A stretch of 64,000 nt of DNA, from contig OZ005615.1 in the NCBI GenBank assembly GCA_963930655.1, positions 16,758,001-16,822,000 of the forward strand, read 5' to 3'. Under the pieces are notes generated by a model. That model saw only the letters and a program-made list of their open reading frames with translations. It was not told the origin of the DNA and did no database searches. Shown piece after piece: positions 12,262 to 25,565 of the stretch; the first letter of the stretch is position 1; the number at the start of each line of letters is the position of its first letter. Source of the DNA: Myrica gale (Eukaryota > Streptophyta > Magnoliopsida > Fagales > Myricaceae). The position numbers and the translations under genes are program-made.

Positions 12262-13524
12262 TGTTGGAAAGTGAGATCGCAGAGGAAATGATAGTTGAAT
12301 CAAAACAGCCCAAGCGTGCTGCCTCTTTCTGATTCATGCACAAAGGTTTGAGAGAGAGTTCGAGAGAGAATTTGTAGAAAGAGAAACTCTCACGAGAAAA
12401 ATGAAATTCTCTTTTCTCAAATGCATTTCTGAGCTATTTATAATGGTTAGCTCAGAACTCAGCTGTGCTTACGCGTGGAATCTTTAGGGACCTCAAATCT
12501 CGGCCATAGGATCATCTTGAAAAATACTTTTTCATTAACCCCCCTTATATTTTGTAATCTGAATGTATGAGATTTTACAAATTGTGATCGTGTCTATTAA
12601 CATATCACAATTGACCTCTAAGATAATGAGATTATTTTTGTGAAATCACTTTTGCTAACAATTATATGCATATTTATCCTTCCACCATAATTTATTCTAC
12701 ATGAGCTAATAGGACCAAAATAATATCATCGATTATATCCCTAGCTCATATAATTCTTAATTCTCAGTATGTACCTAGTTGGACTTCGAAAACTTTCCAA
12801 AATCATTTTCATAAATATTTACTTAACATATAATAATATAAGTAAAAACCATGAAAACACTTTTCGTAAAATCTCGCTGCGCAACATTTTTATTTGAATC
12901 CAACAATATATAAACGTAATGAATATGCTGCATCATCAAGAGACTGGTAAATTCCATATTGAGCAATTATACAAATTTACTTACTATGTACAAGGCCCAA
13001 CCTTATCTGGCATATTTGATCTACGAAGATCATCACCAAATGATTCAGTCAAAACACAAGCACACAACAAGCAAACCCGCATAACTCTCTCAGGTTTAAG
13101 GACAACATAAGCTAATTGTGTTGAATATCATTTTCCACATCAGTGATCGTTTCCAGAAGGTATTCATCTTTGATCCGGTTCAGTGTATGTACTCTTACAT
13201 TGCACTCACTCGTCTGCTTAAGGTCAACACCTCAATGACGGAGTCCATCATTCTATCTTCTAGAGGCACAACAAGTGTAGACCTATTTGTACATTACCAT
13301 GTATCTCGGTCTAGAACAAAATGAGTCAACAAGGATCCGAAAAGTCATACTCCCCGCCTCCGATTCATTAATCATTGGCTTGACTTTTATACAATATTGC
13401 TCAACAATATGACATCTTATATCATTGCATGTACCCTAAATAATATACAAATGATTAATCAACAATAATAATAATTATCTCATAATTCTTCAAAATCATT
13501 GGTTTTGAGGGCATACATCTAACA
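12262..13524 (-). mobile_element. 3' LTR of a copia-type retrotransposon
   Basis: On the minus strand the sequence begins TGTTAGATGTATGCCC and ends CTTTCCAACA, so it has TG...CA ends and is about 1.26 kb long. Directly upstream on that strand is CAGGTGGGAGAT, the polypurine tract wording typical of plant copia elements. No second LTR is present in the window, so this is the 3' end of a truncated element. Confidence 0.75.
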
Positions 13525-13720
13525 ATCTCCCACCTGCACTCAATACTAATCAGACATGTACTTAACACCCATAGAGTCTAAATGGTTCTCAAAACTTTCT
13601 GAGTAACCGGTTTAGTGAACGAGTTTGTGATGTTCTCAGTTGATGCTATTTTAGCCATCACTACATCACCCAGATTCACAATGTTAGGCTCATTATACTG
13701 GAGATGAAGTAGACATTAAA
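13525..13720 (-). pseudogene. copia RNase H C-terminal remnant
   Basis: Minus-strand translation just upstream of the polypurine tract gives GDVVMAKIASTENITNSFTK and then PVTQKVLRTI before a stop. This is the conserved last part of copia reverse transcriptase/RNase H, where intact elements read like IVTKISTENNIADPFTK. The remaining pol and gag are absent; similarity stops near 13720, where an unrelated plus-strand element begins. Confidence 0.75.
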
Positions 13721-13916
13721 AAGGCAACTTGTAAACATATGTGTCTAGCTATTTCAACGTTTTCCTCAGGCAAACCAAAAACAGATGTTGTTTGGAAAAT
13801 TCCTTCACATTTTTCTAAATTATGGTGGATTAAGCTTGTGAAAAGACGAGACTATGATGGAGCTTTTGTTGTTGACCCTAAACCTTGCGGACAAGGTTAT
13901 TTGAAGGGGAAGGGAA
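13721..13916 (+). pseudogene. 3' end of a second retrotransposon pol, probably Ty3
   Basis: In one plus frame the last codons read TLRTRLFEGEGNVT, which is how many plant Ty3 polyproteins finish (LRT...EGE). A purine tract GAAGGGGAAGGGAA sits just before the LTR. Upstream residues in another frame (GAFVVDPKP) are not recognised. Only about 200 bases survive. Confidence 0.5.
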
Positions 13917-14286
13917 TGTAACACGCCTGGACTAATAGCTCAATTATGGTAGCTGACCTTAGTTGATGACTAGCTGAGCTGGGCTCAGTTATGTGGGTTG
14001 CATTGGGCTCTTTTACATTTATGAGTGGTTGTCTTGTTTACGTTTTGGCCCAGTAGGTGTTGTAGGGGCTTGTGCATCTTTTATGCTTTTGTTAGTTCAT
14101 TGCGTCTATGCTCAGTTGGCTGGGGTTATTTAGAAGGCAGTAACTCCTTCGGAGTAGCCATGAAAAGAACTCAGTTGAAGTTTTTCTATAGTTTTTCTCT
14201 CTTGCTTTCTTTGGGAGACTAGCCATCTCGAATTTGGCCATTATATTTTCTTTTCATTTTCTTGATATACAAACAGGTTTGTTACA
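13917..14286 (+). mobile_element. Short LTR (about 370 bp), plus strand
   Basis: Starts TGTAACACGCC immediately after a polypurine tract and ends GGTTTGTTACA, giving matched TGTAACA/TGTTACA termini. It is the 3' LTR of the remnant before it. No partner LTR was found. Confidence 0.6.
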
Positions 14287-17236
14287 TTTTCTTTTTGTAT
14301 TTAATGTTCAAATCAAATGAATAGAAATGAAGTCGGAAAAATGGAATCTCTCGAGACGATGTATCCAAATTTGAAGGGTTTGTTTAGCTTCGCCTTCTCT
14401 CTCTCTCACAGTGTATAGAGGTGTGGTTGGGTCTATCTCTAATCTCTCTTCTCCAGAGTGAGTCTTTTATGTCCTTCTCTCTATATATTTGCAAACATTG
14501 ATAGAGGAACATTATCCTGTTTAACGAATGTGTTTTGGGTTAGCAAGGAGAAGTAGTCGTTTGAAGATGGTGCGTACCTGGCTACTGACATGCCTCTGCC
14601 TAAGAAGATTTAGACTGATAGAAGGGTATTTTTTGTTAAAAAATGAATAAGAAGGACCAAAATTTTAAATTCTAAAAGTGGGAACTAAATTAAAAAGTAT
14701 CCAAAACTCAGAAAAATGTCAATTTCTCTTTCATTTTTGACATGTTTCAGTCTTGAAGTCCTTGTTGCCATCGATTTGCACCCTCCATTCAATCTAGCCG
14801 TCAAATTGGACAGAAACCCCGATCATGTGCCAAATGAAACCCTTGATTCCTTACTTAGAGACACCTGAGAGAACAAGTCACCACCGCCTTCTTCGACTTT
14901 CTATTTTTTCTTTTGTTCGGTTTCCCCCTATCCTATGAAGATTGCACACGACCTCCGGGTTTCTATGATCAATTCTAATTGCTTCCTTCCCCATGGTTGG
15001 TTTTCTTTTATGGATGAATACATTTTGCACCATCTAATTATAAAAAGGTCTTGATGCATCGTAATCTTTTATTTTGATTACATTGTACCCTTCATTTATT
15101 GATTTCATACCCTTTGCACCATCCATTAAAAATTTAAGTCAAGTTTAACATAAACTGATTTTTTTTACCTCTAAAATTATGGTTTTACCCTTAAATGAGT
15201 CACCATAAAACAATTATCAGATAAAATAGTCATTTCGAGTTCCAAAAAATTATTTTTCATTTAAATTGACCGAAATTTTTAACGAAATGTACAAAGTATC
15301 GGAAAATCAATAATTTGTGTGTGCATTATTGTGTCAAAAAGTGTCCAAAACCCCTTAGTTGGAGGGTACAAATTGTATTTATTCATTTCTTCTACTGTTT
15401 ATTGAGATTGTGGGGTAGATGTTGACCGGTCTCCTTGTATCCTTTTCCTTTTTTCCTTTTCCATGAATAATAAATTTATCTTGCTAAAAAAACAAATAGA
15501 ATGACTCATGCCGCAATGAACTAATGACTTGCTTTTTTTTTCTTCTTCTTCTTGTTAAGGGCCTAATGGATCGAACATCCATTCAAGGGGGATCGAAAGA
15601 GAGAGTAGTATAATTGCAAGGCACAAAGTCGATCCTAGGAGAGATGCCTAAGAGAAAAAGAATCCTATAGGATGGAAAGGCTTCTCCTCAGAGGGAAGTA
15701 TATTGTAGATAAAAGTTTCGATCTTAAAACTTCAATAGTAAGAAAGTTTGTGATGTTGTCAATATATTAATGAATTATATCAACGACCCAAATTGCATTA
15801 AACAATATATTAATGATTCAATTGTTCTTTTATTTTATTTCTTTTGCTGCACCATTAATAGTCCACAAGATGATGTGGAAAACAAGCCTTAAAATAGTTC
15901 TGTTGAAGAGAGTGGAGCAAGGTGGTGATAGACTTTTCAAGTGAGGAAGAATAATGAATATGCAAGTGTGAGAAAGTGAAAAGGTTGAGTCTCACCATGG
16001 AAAGAGGTCACTAGTATAGGTGGATAGTTTTGGCCCAAACCTATAGATTTAAGCTTTTAAATTGAGTAGTGTCTCAATATGTTATATTATTAGCCCACTA
16101 AAAGAATCCCAAGATGTCATCTCCCCCACAGGTGTCATTGCCAATGCTAAGATATTTTACCAACTTGGGAGCTGCTATTCAACTCAATTCTAATCTAGGT
16201 CATACGATCCAGACCTAATAACATATTCCTGCTACCCCTCGAAATATGACAGTACACGAGCCAAAAATTCATAAACAAACATTTGTTTCACAGGCTCAAA
16301 TCTAATCATTCAACACATTTATATATTGAAACAAGCGCGACCTTCACTCAGCTGGGCTTACCTTCCGAGAGAACTTAGAAATCATCCAAATACGGCAGAC
16401 CTGATTCATAGCAGAGTTCCCTCCACGTTGCGATATAAGGAGACATCAGCCAAGAAATCACCCTTAAAAGCAGAGAGCTTGGAGGCAGACGAAACTGCTG
16501 TAGACATGGACTCGTCCGTACGGCCTCTATAATGAAGGACCTTAGTGACCATCTCAAAAGATCGCAACCTGATAATCTCGAGGATGTACATGGATGGTCG
16601 GCGTTTATGTTGTTCAGAAACAAACACGCGTCTAATTCTCATTGAATTATGGCCCGATGCTACTTGTAGCAGCTAACCTATATATTGAATGTGACATGTG
16701 ATTGTATTAATCATATCGTTCCAAAAACATAGGCAGTATCGAATGCCCTTCCAAACTTCAAAATCAAGCGTATATAAGCTTCAAACAAGCACAAACCAAA
16801 AAGCCAAAATCAAGCTTGAACATTTAAAAAAAAAAAGAAGACGAAGAACTCATCTTTGGTCAAAATAAATAAATCACAAAGAATAATTCATGAGCAAAAC
16901 GTAGTTCATTTTGTAGCCCCACGTGCCCTACATGCGTGTCAATCAAAGCCAAGAACCGAAGTCAAGAGAATGGAACATAGTCTGAGGGATAATTTAAGCT
17001 TAAGGAAGAGAAGGGCAAAGTTATCCTATAAACGTATGTGAACTGAAGCAAACCCAGCTTTCCATGGTGGGGTGGGAAAAATGATTCCCTACCCGAGTAT
17101 AAACACCCTAACCAATTAAACCGCACATTGCAACCTATAATATGTCAAGATAGGTTTCCTAAAAGTGGGAATACATGACTCATTAACCTGATCTACCAGA
17201 GTATTAGCAGTTAACCAAAGAGTGATACAGCTACCA
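14287..17236. other. Intergenic, no recognised gene
   Basis: Low-complexity AT-rich DNA, with a family A MITE-like repeat at about 15020-15390. A minus-strand open frame at 16406-16642 (78 codons, with MYILEIIRLRSFEMVTKVLH) has protein-like composition, but I cannot assign it. It could be a short exon of an unknown gene or chance. The final 200 bases are the Alfin-like 3' UTR. Confidence 0.45.
15020..15390. repeat. MITE-like inverted repeat, family A
   Basis: The left end ATGAATACATTTTGCACC pairs with the reverse complement of the right end, AATAAATACAATTTGTACC. Internal sequence is AT-rich and non-coding. Terminal theme shared with the elements near 7.0 and 23.0 kb. Confidence 0.55.
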
Positions 17237-20200
17237 TCAAGTACGGGATCTCTTGTTGCTGCAGGATGGGCATTTATACTGCTTAATCTGTTCAGCCCTT
17301 GCGGGGGTGATCTTAACACACTTCCCATGAAACCACTTCTCACAGATGTCGCAGCAAATCCAAAACTCATCAGCTGCATAATTCTCTCCGCATGCACCGC
17401 ACAACGTCTCTCCATGCTCCTCGTCCTCTTCATCTTCCAATCCTTCCTCATCCTCGTCTTTTGACTGTGTTGCCTTTGAATACTTGCCTTGAGATTCAAA
17501 ACCTCCCTACACATGCCAACCCAACCAAAGAACAATAAATATCAAATAGCAAGATTTCCAGGAACTTGTTCTGAAACACACAATCTCAACAAGAAATAAT
17601 CTATTGCTTCTTTTCCATATCTAACCTTAAATGTTAGGTGCCAGATGGTGATTTATCAAGATTTCAAAGAGTTTATCTCTTGCCAATAAATAACGACCAT
17701 GGTAAAAGATTTGATATTCAAACATTCAAAGGGATACATATAATTTTTCAATTGTGAGGTTAGACCATGCCATAACATCTTGGAAAAATCTCTAGTGAAA
17801 TATGTACCAGCACCAAACAGTAGCCACCCATCTAATTATTTAGTTTCATAGCAACATTGAAAACACGGCAAGTTGAGGTCATTCCATACCTTAGGTTTAG
17901 ATTTAGATTTGATGCTGTTGTTATTCGAAACTGATGACTTCTCCTTCACCTGTTTCTTGGCTGCCCCCGTAACAACCTCAAATATGGTTGGAAGATCGTT
18001 TATCATATTAAAAAGGCGTTTCCTGCTCCACAAATAACAAGAAGATACTTTTAAGATTAATAATAAAACCTCAAAGGCAGCAACTATTAAAACAGTGAAA
18101 CCACAAAAAATTGGCAAAACAAATTTAAGTATTGGTCTCAGTTAGTGAACTGCAGCACAAAACAGATGTTAGCAAGGCCAAGCTCCATATCCAGGAGAAC
18201 AGAGTTATCTATAAGACCACTCTCTCTTTTCTGCCCTTCAACCTTGATGAAGTACGTATTCCCGTCGACAGAATGCAACTGCTGCATGCACAAGCATGAC
18301 TAGATATATTAAATGGACCTAGATCTTGATTCTTTTATAAATTATGTTAAGCAAGAAAGAAGGGAAAGAAGGAGGTGGGGAGCTCGCAACAACTTTTCAT
18401 AACCAGGTACGACTATTGCCTCAAGGCAATAACCACAACGCAGTTATGCATCTTAGGACTGAAAATATAAACAAAAATCATTGAATAAAATTAGAGACAG
18501 ACTTTTTAAATCTTTTGTAGCTGATTTGGGGAATGAAATAGAAGGTTAATACGAAGTTTCAAGCTCCATTGGAGACTGACTTCAGGTCCCTAACATTATA
18601 TTACACATCCAAATTAAGCATCTTAATCTAGTAATAGAAAAGGTGTTTTTACAAACGTCAAGCCATGCTCCAAAAGAGGACTAAAGAGCAATACATACCT
18701 ATCAGCTCTATCCAATTCAAACCTAGCGCCAAAATAGAAAGCCACAGCAAGTAACCAAGCATCGCTGTGGACAGCAACCAGGGATAACCAGTCTTTTTCT
18801 TGCATCCCATCTCTAGCAAAGTTGATACCTAGGGCAGGCTCTGGAAGCTCTGGAGGGACCTCCTCAGCGGGTAAATTGACTTCCCACTGCTCATTGGGAA
18901 ATCCATAAAGGCAAAGATTTTCTTTCTCTGTAGCCAAAAGCTTCCATATATCAACTTATCTTTGCAGCAAAAAATTTCAGACTATAAAATGGTTGCATGT
19001 GATATGTTGTATGGTACAACAATAGATAGAAAGAAAGCCAATATGCATCTATTAGAATGACAAACAATAATCTGCTGACTCAAAATACTGCCTTTTAAGC
19101 TAGTACCATGTAGTTCCATAATGAGAACTACCATAAAATATTATAGAACAATGAGAACAATATAGAGGCCTGCATGGACTACATTTTAGAAACCATTAAA
19201 AATTCATATGAAAACTCAGTAACATAATAGTACACAATGATATGGCAATAACAAGTATACTTAAATGACTCTTAGGGGAAGTTCGGTTTCGGTTTCGTTT
19301 GAATTCTAGAATTCTTGTCAATTATAGAATTCTAAAACCAAACATGTTTTTAACATCATCTATAAACAACTTCTGCACACATACCAAAATAAAGTTTAAC
19401 ATCACCTAAAAATTCTCAAAACACTTCAAATTCTAACAATTTCACCAAAACGAACATCCTCTTACTTCTACAATGACTCATGTACCTTACCAAAAAAGAA
19501 TTACAAATAAAACGACGAATACTTAAGCAGCCAGATTGGCACCAAAACAAAGCCCTAAGAACTGCATCCTAACAATTGCAATTCGAATAAGCACAGTTCA
19601 TAACTGCACCAATTTCTATTTTTCTTGCAAAAGTGTGAAAGCAGACAAGGAGAACATGATATTGTCTAGGACTTCCTTGTTTAGAGTGAAATTCTGAGTG
19701 ATAAAAACTAGAAAGCAGCAAACTCAGAGGTCCTTCATAATAAATACAAAATATTTAACCTCATAACCATTCGTTAGTTTCTGAAAAAGCGGTCAAGGTG
19801 AAAGAATATATAGCCTTACAAATTTTCTCACTTTCAGTCGATCTGAAGTTTAAATTAGAAGTGAAGGTAAAACTATGCGGAACAGTCATACATTAGTTGA
19901 ATTTTAGCGATTTCGCAAGTGTCGTCTGTAAAGTAAATTCTTACTTGCAAGGCTCTACTTCATCTTCATATCCCACAATTCTCTTAGCAAACAAATAAAG
20001 AACAAGCTACAATCAAACAATTAAACGTAAAGTACATAATTTAAGAAGCACCCTAACCAGGATCACACTGCTGATAAAACTCTTCCACATCTGCAGTCAC
20101 ATAAGAAAAGGCAAAAACAACAAAATGAAAACGGATTCAATCTTGCAAACATTCAAAGAAGACAAAACTCTATGAAACGAAAAAGTTTGAAAGGCGAAAA

Positions 20201-20341
20201 AATTACATAAGTAACAAAGAAAATTTAAGAAACTATGAAAGTACCAGTTGTGAGGGCTTTAATCACGCCAGCTCTGCGGCCCTTGAAATCCCTAAACACC
20301 TCCTCGACCGTACGTGGATTGTACGCTGCACTACCATCCAT
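17237..20341 (-). CDS. AL: Alfin-like PHD-finger histone H3K4me reader
   Basis: Alfin-like proteins bind di- and trimethylated histone H3K4 through a C-terminal PHD finger and work with Polycomb and other chromatin factors in the nucleus. Five exons join in frame: 20341-20245, 20090-20058, 18927-18699, 18022-17890 and 17506-17237, giving 253 residues, the usual family size. The N-terminus [16 protein letters not shown] and the block [20 protein letters not shown] form the Alfin domain (residues about 8-135). A Lys/Ser-rich linker and an acidic stretch follow. The PHD finger occupies about 199-253, with CGAC, the aromatic [14 protein letters not shown] and CPSC positions all present. All eight splice sites are GT-AG. 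The start codon is the first ATG matching the family N-terminus. A GA-rich tract (about 20470-20545) lies upstream, typical of plant 5' leaders. Highly confident; which of the AL paralogues it is cannot be told. Confidence 0.96.
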
Positions 20342-20469
20342 GTCTTCTTCGACACTTTAAAACTAAAATTCGAAACAGAGGTAGAGACGCAGAGATCGAG
20401 CGAGTGAAACGACTCAAAAAGATACAGCTGCTCAGAGGGAGAGACGAAAAGATCGAAAATCAGAGATAC

Positions 20470-20545
20470 AGAGAGAGAGAGAGTAAAAGGAGGGAAACAA
20501 ATGAAAATGTTTTGACATAAGAGAGAGAGAGAGAGAGGGGGTACT
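20470..20545. repeat. GA-repeat tract upstream of Alfin-like gene
   Basis: Runs of GAGAGAGA on the plus strand, or TCTCTC on the strand of the gene, about 130-200 bases upstream of the Alfin-like ATG. CT tracts of this kind are common in plant 5' UTRs and core promoters; a regulatory role is inference. Confidence 0.6.
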
Positions 20546-20559
20546 TTACGGATTTGAAT

Positions 20560-22217
20560 CGGACTGAAAGGATCTAACTAACCGGATTTGATAAAAGGAT
20601 CGAGAGGGCGACAACAGCCGGATGAGATCTGGGTTACATGTTCGAAAAATTGTAGGTGAGCGTGTAAAAGTTGTAAAAATGTAAAGAAAAAATTAACGAT
20701 GATGTTTAAAGTTATTTTTTATATTTTGAATTTATTATTTTTTTATTAAAATTTAAATATTTTAAAAGTATTTTAAAAAAAATAAAAAAGACAAAACAAT
20801 GCAACGAAAGGCAGCTGGCGCAAGGGACATGGCAGGAGATAAGGCAGCTTTGCTGCATGCCGGATGCAAGGAAGGAGAAAATGACCAAATTGCCCTTCAT
20901 AACCTCATTTTACTCTTTGCTTTTCTGTTCTTTACGTTTTGTTGGAGGGGCTTTTAGTGATTAAACATCAATTTCCGTAGGGTATAATTGAAAAGTTTTA
21001 TGTCGAATCCTTAACTATAGCTACTACTTACCAAACATGAACGAATTAGGATTCGAATCCTACAATAATTCCCAAAACGAACATTACCTTGTCCCAGGAG
21101 AATTTTTCGGATTTTTGCAATTCGAAAGATACAAAAAAAATCCTGCTAGTTTACCAAAAAAAGAAAAAAGAAAAGCACTTTGCCCTTTTGTCGGATGACA
21201 AAATGTTTAATTCGAGTGTCCAAATATCAAGTTTTCATAGTGAAACTTCAAATAATTAAAATTTATTAATATACGCTCTTAAATAAGAAAATTATCACGA
21301 TAGTGTGTTTTGTGTTATAAATGAGTCATGTGGTATGATTTTGATAATTTAATCTTATTTACATGCTCATATTAATGAATTTTGATAATTCTAAGATTTA
21401 ATGTAATAAATTACTTTAAACTCCCAAAATAATATTGACCATGCAAAATGAAGTCTACCCTTTAATACTTGTGCCCTAAAGGTAATGGTGGTGTTTGTGT
21501 TTTAAAATTTTGAATATGAGAATTAGTGAAAAAATGAAGAGATATATGCTTTAAATGATTTATATATATATTAAAATGAAAAGAGATAATTTGATGGAAA
21601 AAAAAAGATTATTCTGTACTTATTTTATTAGGTCAAAATTTCGACAGACAGAGGTCAGGATTTACTTTTAGTTGAGTTGCCAAAATTATGTTTAGAAAAA
21701 ATAGACTTCTTTTCTTAGAAAAATCATATCTAGTAGGTAGTTGTGGATTTGAATCTTATGGTTTGTGAGTAATTTGTTGACTTCATTGAAATGAATCGTA
21801 GAGACGATTTGAGTGTTGGGGGTTTATTGTTGAGCTTCCACCTCTTTTCGTGTGTTTTCTAAATCAGGTTAAGTTCATTTTGATCTTAGTGCACAAAAAT
21901 TGAGTACATCGAATTTCTCTCTTTGCCAAGGTCCATCGAGACCCGTGCAGAAAAATTAGATGCAGCGGATTTCTATCGAAAAAGAAAAGTTTGGTTCTAC
22001 AATAAGTCTACGTGATTTTGACTCTTGACAAATTAGTTTCAATTTCATCTGTGAGGAGATTATTCTTTCTGTCTAGTAACACGTGTAAAAAATAATAAAA
22101 AATGATACAAACAAAAATAAAATAAAATAAAAATTAATTTTTTAAATAATTAAAAAAAAATTAGGGATTAAAATTTATGAAAGAAATTTAAAGTCACATC
22201 ATCACCTTCAATAAGAG
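20560..22217. other. Intergenic, AT-rich
   Basis: No gene recognised. About 20650-20910 resembles 23960-24240 in inverted orientation (AACTTTAAACAT, TTTTTTACA and GCAGCAAAGCTGCC-type segments), so the two may be copies of one repeat. The rest has no structure I can name. Confidence 0.4.
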
Positions 22218-22589
22218 TAGGGCTGTCCAAAATACCGGCCGGACCGGACCGGTTTTGGCCATATCGATAGACTTTTTTTGAAACCGGTTGACCAGACTGG
22301 TAAACCGGTGTATTCCGGTCCGGTTCCGGGTTACCCTCATGAAAACCTGGGACCAGACCGAAGTATACCTCTCCAAACCGGCCCAAACTGGAAATTAGTC
22401 CAAAATGGCATAGCCCAACCCAAAACCGGCCCAAAATGGTATGGCCCAAACCGACCCAGATCGGACCGACGAAACCGGTGACCGGACCGGACCAGTCCGG
22501 TTCGATCCGGTCTATATACTTTAAAAATTGGCCGGTTTGGCCGGCCAGACCAGACCAAACCGGACCGAAACCGGACATGGACAACCCTA
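22218..22589. mobile_element. Short non-autonomous hAT-type element, CCGG-rich
   Basis: Begins TAGGGCTGTCCA and ends TGGACAACCCTA, forming short inverted termini. It is flanked by AATAAGAG on the left (22210-22217) and AATAAGAA on the right (22590-22597), an 8-bp target duplication with one mismatch, as hAT elements make. The interior is a dense array of ACCGG/CCGGT words on both strands. Open frames through it (Gly/Pro/Arg-rich) are composition artefacts. No transposase. Confidence 0.75.
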
Positions 22590-22744
22590 AATAAGAATGT
22601 GCCCCATGTTCAGTATGAAAACAATAATAACATAATAATGTATAGAAAATAACCAATAAACGGAAATAAATAAATTTTGGGCTTAAAAAAAAGAAACACT
22701 AATAACAAGAAACACTAAAGAATACAAAAAAAAATGTATATAAG

Positions 22745-23225
22745 GGATGAATACAATTTGCCCACTCTAACTATTGAGATCTTAACATTTTATACACTCA
22801 TTTATTATTTTTCTCATATTGCACTTATCAATTATTGATTTGGACACAAATATGTTTGTTTACTAAAATTTTACACTTCTTAGAATTTTAACACAATAAA
22901 AAATTACAATATAATCTCTCTCTCCCCCATTACATCATTACTTTTTACTATAATAAATATTAAAAATCATTTATCTCTTCATTTTTTCACCAAATCCAAT
23001 ATCCTAAAAATTTAACCTCTCCAAAATTTTAACACTCAAACACAACCACTACACGTAGTACCCCTGTTAAAATTTTAGTAAATTTTGAGACCAAAAACTT
23101 TATAGTTGATTGGTGCAATGTGATAAAAATAATAATTGGTATATCTAATGTGATAAAAATAATATATGAGATGCAAAGTGTCAAGACTCTATAGTTAGAG
23201 AATATAAAGTATATTTATCTCAAAA
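22745..23225. repeat. MITE-like inverted repeat, family A, largest copy
   Basis: The left arm, from GATGAATACAATTTGCCC through ATTTATTATTTTTCTCAT, pairs with the reverse complement of the right arm, GATAAATATACTTTATATTC through ATATATTATTTTTATCAC, over about 70 bases. Non-coding. Confidence 0.6.
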
Positions 23226-25099
23226 GATAAAATACAATTAACAAAATATTTGTTGATACTTATTATCTTTTAAGGTAAATTACAATAACCTCTCTCAAAT
23301 ATCACCAAATTCTCAAAAATCTCATAAATTTTAAGTCATTATAATTCACCCATCATACTTTAATAATTAACCCTGTCTTTATGAAAAATATTATTATGCC
23401 CTCCATTCGTTCAAAAAAAAGAAAAAGAAAACTTCAGCTTACTTGGATTTTGTTTGGGTGAGCCCCACATAAACGACAACCATTTGACGACTCAGTAATC
23501 TGATGAATTTTACTAACTCATTTGTTCTTAACGAATGGGGGCGTAATGATTTTTTGACACGATAGGAGGGTCACTTGTTCCACACGTATGACAATCTCTT
23601 TTAGATAACGTTCCAAGCTAGTTAAGGGATGAATGTACATAAATAAAGTTTGAGGGTGAATTGCAACGAATTAAAGTTTAAGAATATTTAAGAATGAGTG
23701 ATATTTAAAGTGATTATTATAATATGTCCCATCACTTTTTTTTTTGGGAGGGGAGGAAGAGGAGATTGAAAGAGCTAGGAGCACGTTCGTTTCGTGAGAA
23801 AATTGAGGATTCGAAACCTTGTACAGTTCATGTTCGGCGAAACAAGAAAAATTTGAGGATGCTGTATATTTGTTTCCGAATTTACCTTCAAAATATTTAA
23901 AAAGAATTACTAAATTACCCTCAACTCAAGCATTGTGAAAAAAAATTAAAGGGCAGGTTAGTAATTCGAAAGTAAAATCTGCATGCCGCTGCAGCAAAGC
24001 TGCCATGTTTATGACGCTATCCCTGAAGTTGTCCCCCTGCGAGCCGTCCTTGCTTACTTAGGCAACTTGCCTTTTGCAGTGTTGGTGGAGAAAGCAAGTC
24101 ATCTTTCGTTGTTTTCGTTGCAAAATTTTGTCCTTTTTTGCTTTTACGTTTTTTTTTGTTTTTTAATTTATATAATATAATATTCAAAATTTAATAAATT
24201 CGAAAAAAAATAAAAACAACTTTAAACATAATCATTAATTTTTTTACACCTCAACAATTTCTACACAAACACCAACACAACTTTAACATCACCTAAAAAT
24301 TCACAAAATCCTCTAAATTCTACAAAAACCTTCAAAACGAACATCACCTAAGGCTCCCTCCTCCATCGATGAAACTCATTTGGTAGCGGGTATGGACGCA
24401 CTTAGTCATCAGTTGGAGAGACGCTTCTAGAGAGAAGGTTCTCGGTTTTTGTTGCTCAAGAAGGCCTTTCTCGTAGGATTTGTTATTTACGTTTTTTTTC
24501 AAAAGAAAAAAAAACTACATTAACCTGAATATCTCCTCGCCTTCACCCTGCCACTTTTCCTCTTGTCCCATTACAAAATAAAAGAATGTCATTTTAATAA
24601 ACAATATACATGAGTACGGGTATAAGTTATACAAATAAGTTCACATGCCTAGACAAGAACAAGCTAAAAAAAAAGGAAAAAAAATTCCTGACTCTGTTAC
24701 ACGAGGAATATATATACATATTAAGGACACTAGCGACATATGGAAACGATAACACTCAGAATTTTTTTTCCTTTCAAATGACTGGTCAATATTACTTTTT
24801 AAAAATTCCATTAACTAACCAAACTTGTCATTGTTCTAAAACATATTTTTTATCTTCAAAATTTGAAATTCACGCTTTGAAACCAAAATCAAAACTTAAA
24901 CCTAAACCTAAAATCTCTTTCCAAACAAGACCCAATATTGGACATTTGGCATGTTAGTTTGCAAAAGTATTAAGTATGATACAATGAATAAAATACATAT
25001 AGAGAACATCCAAAATATCAAAAAATCATACACAAATATCAACGCATTGTACACAAATACATATACATTTTACACAATCATCAATATCTTTTGCACAAA

Positions 25100-25565
25100 C
25101 TCCAACAAATCTTCTTTCTCCATATTTTTTCACCTTAATTCTAACATTTTTATGAAAAAATTACATCAAATTATCTCTTTTTATACCTTTTTACATATTC
25201 TAATAAAAATTAAATATCTTTAAAAGATGTCAACAACTTTTACACAAAAATCTATAAAATTCTAACCTACATAAATATTCACATTTTATCAAAAACACCA
25301 ATACCTTTTATACAAACTCCAACAAGTTATCACACAAACTTCAATACTTTTTAAAAAAAAAAAAAATCTAAATCTTCCTTCTTCATATTTTTTCACCAAT
25401 CTCTAATACTTTTTTATTTAAAAAATTACATCAAATTATCTCTCTCTATACCTTTTTACATAATCTAATAAAAATTAAATATTTTAAAACTTTTCAATAA
25501 TTTTTACACAAAAATTTATAAAACTCCGATCTATATAAATATTCACAATTTTATAAAAAATCCTA
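25100..25565 (+). repeat. Two-copy tandem duplication, about 240-bp unit
   Basis: Copy 1 (about 25100-25330) and copy 2 (about 25365-25565) share, in order, CATATTTTTTCACC, AAAATTACATCAAATTATCT, ATACCTTTTTACAT, CTAATAAAAATTAAATAT, TTTTACACAAAAAT and ATAAATATTCACA. They are diverged, so the duplication is old. Confidence 0.75.

Noticed and set aside
16406..16642. Minus-strand frame with MYILEIIRLRSFEMVTKVLH as a possible conserved exon
   Set aside because: Looks protein-like, but I know no family for it, saw no splice context and found no partner exon. Mentioned only in the regional note.
22168..22656. A 162-codon minus-strand frame and overlapping frames rich in Gly, Pro and Arg
   Set aside because: They follow from CCGG-word repeats inside the hAT-type element. 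Long frames open on both strands at once, with no domain.
24610..25223. Two plus-strand frames of 115 and 90 codons
   Set aside because: Composition is Lys/Asn/Ile/Phe-rich, as expected from AT-rich repeats. Part overlaps a tandem duplication.
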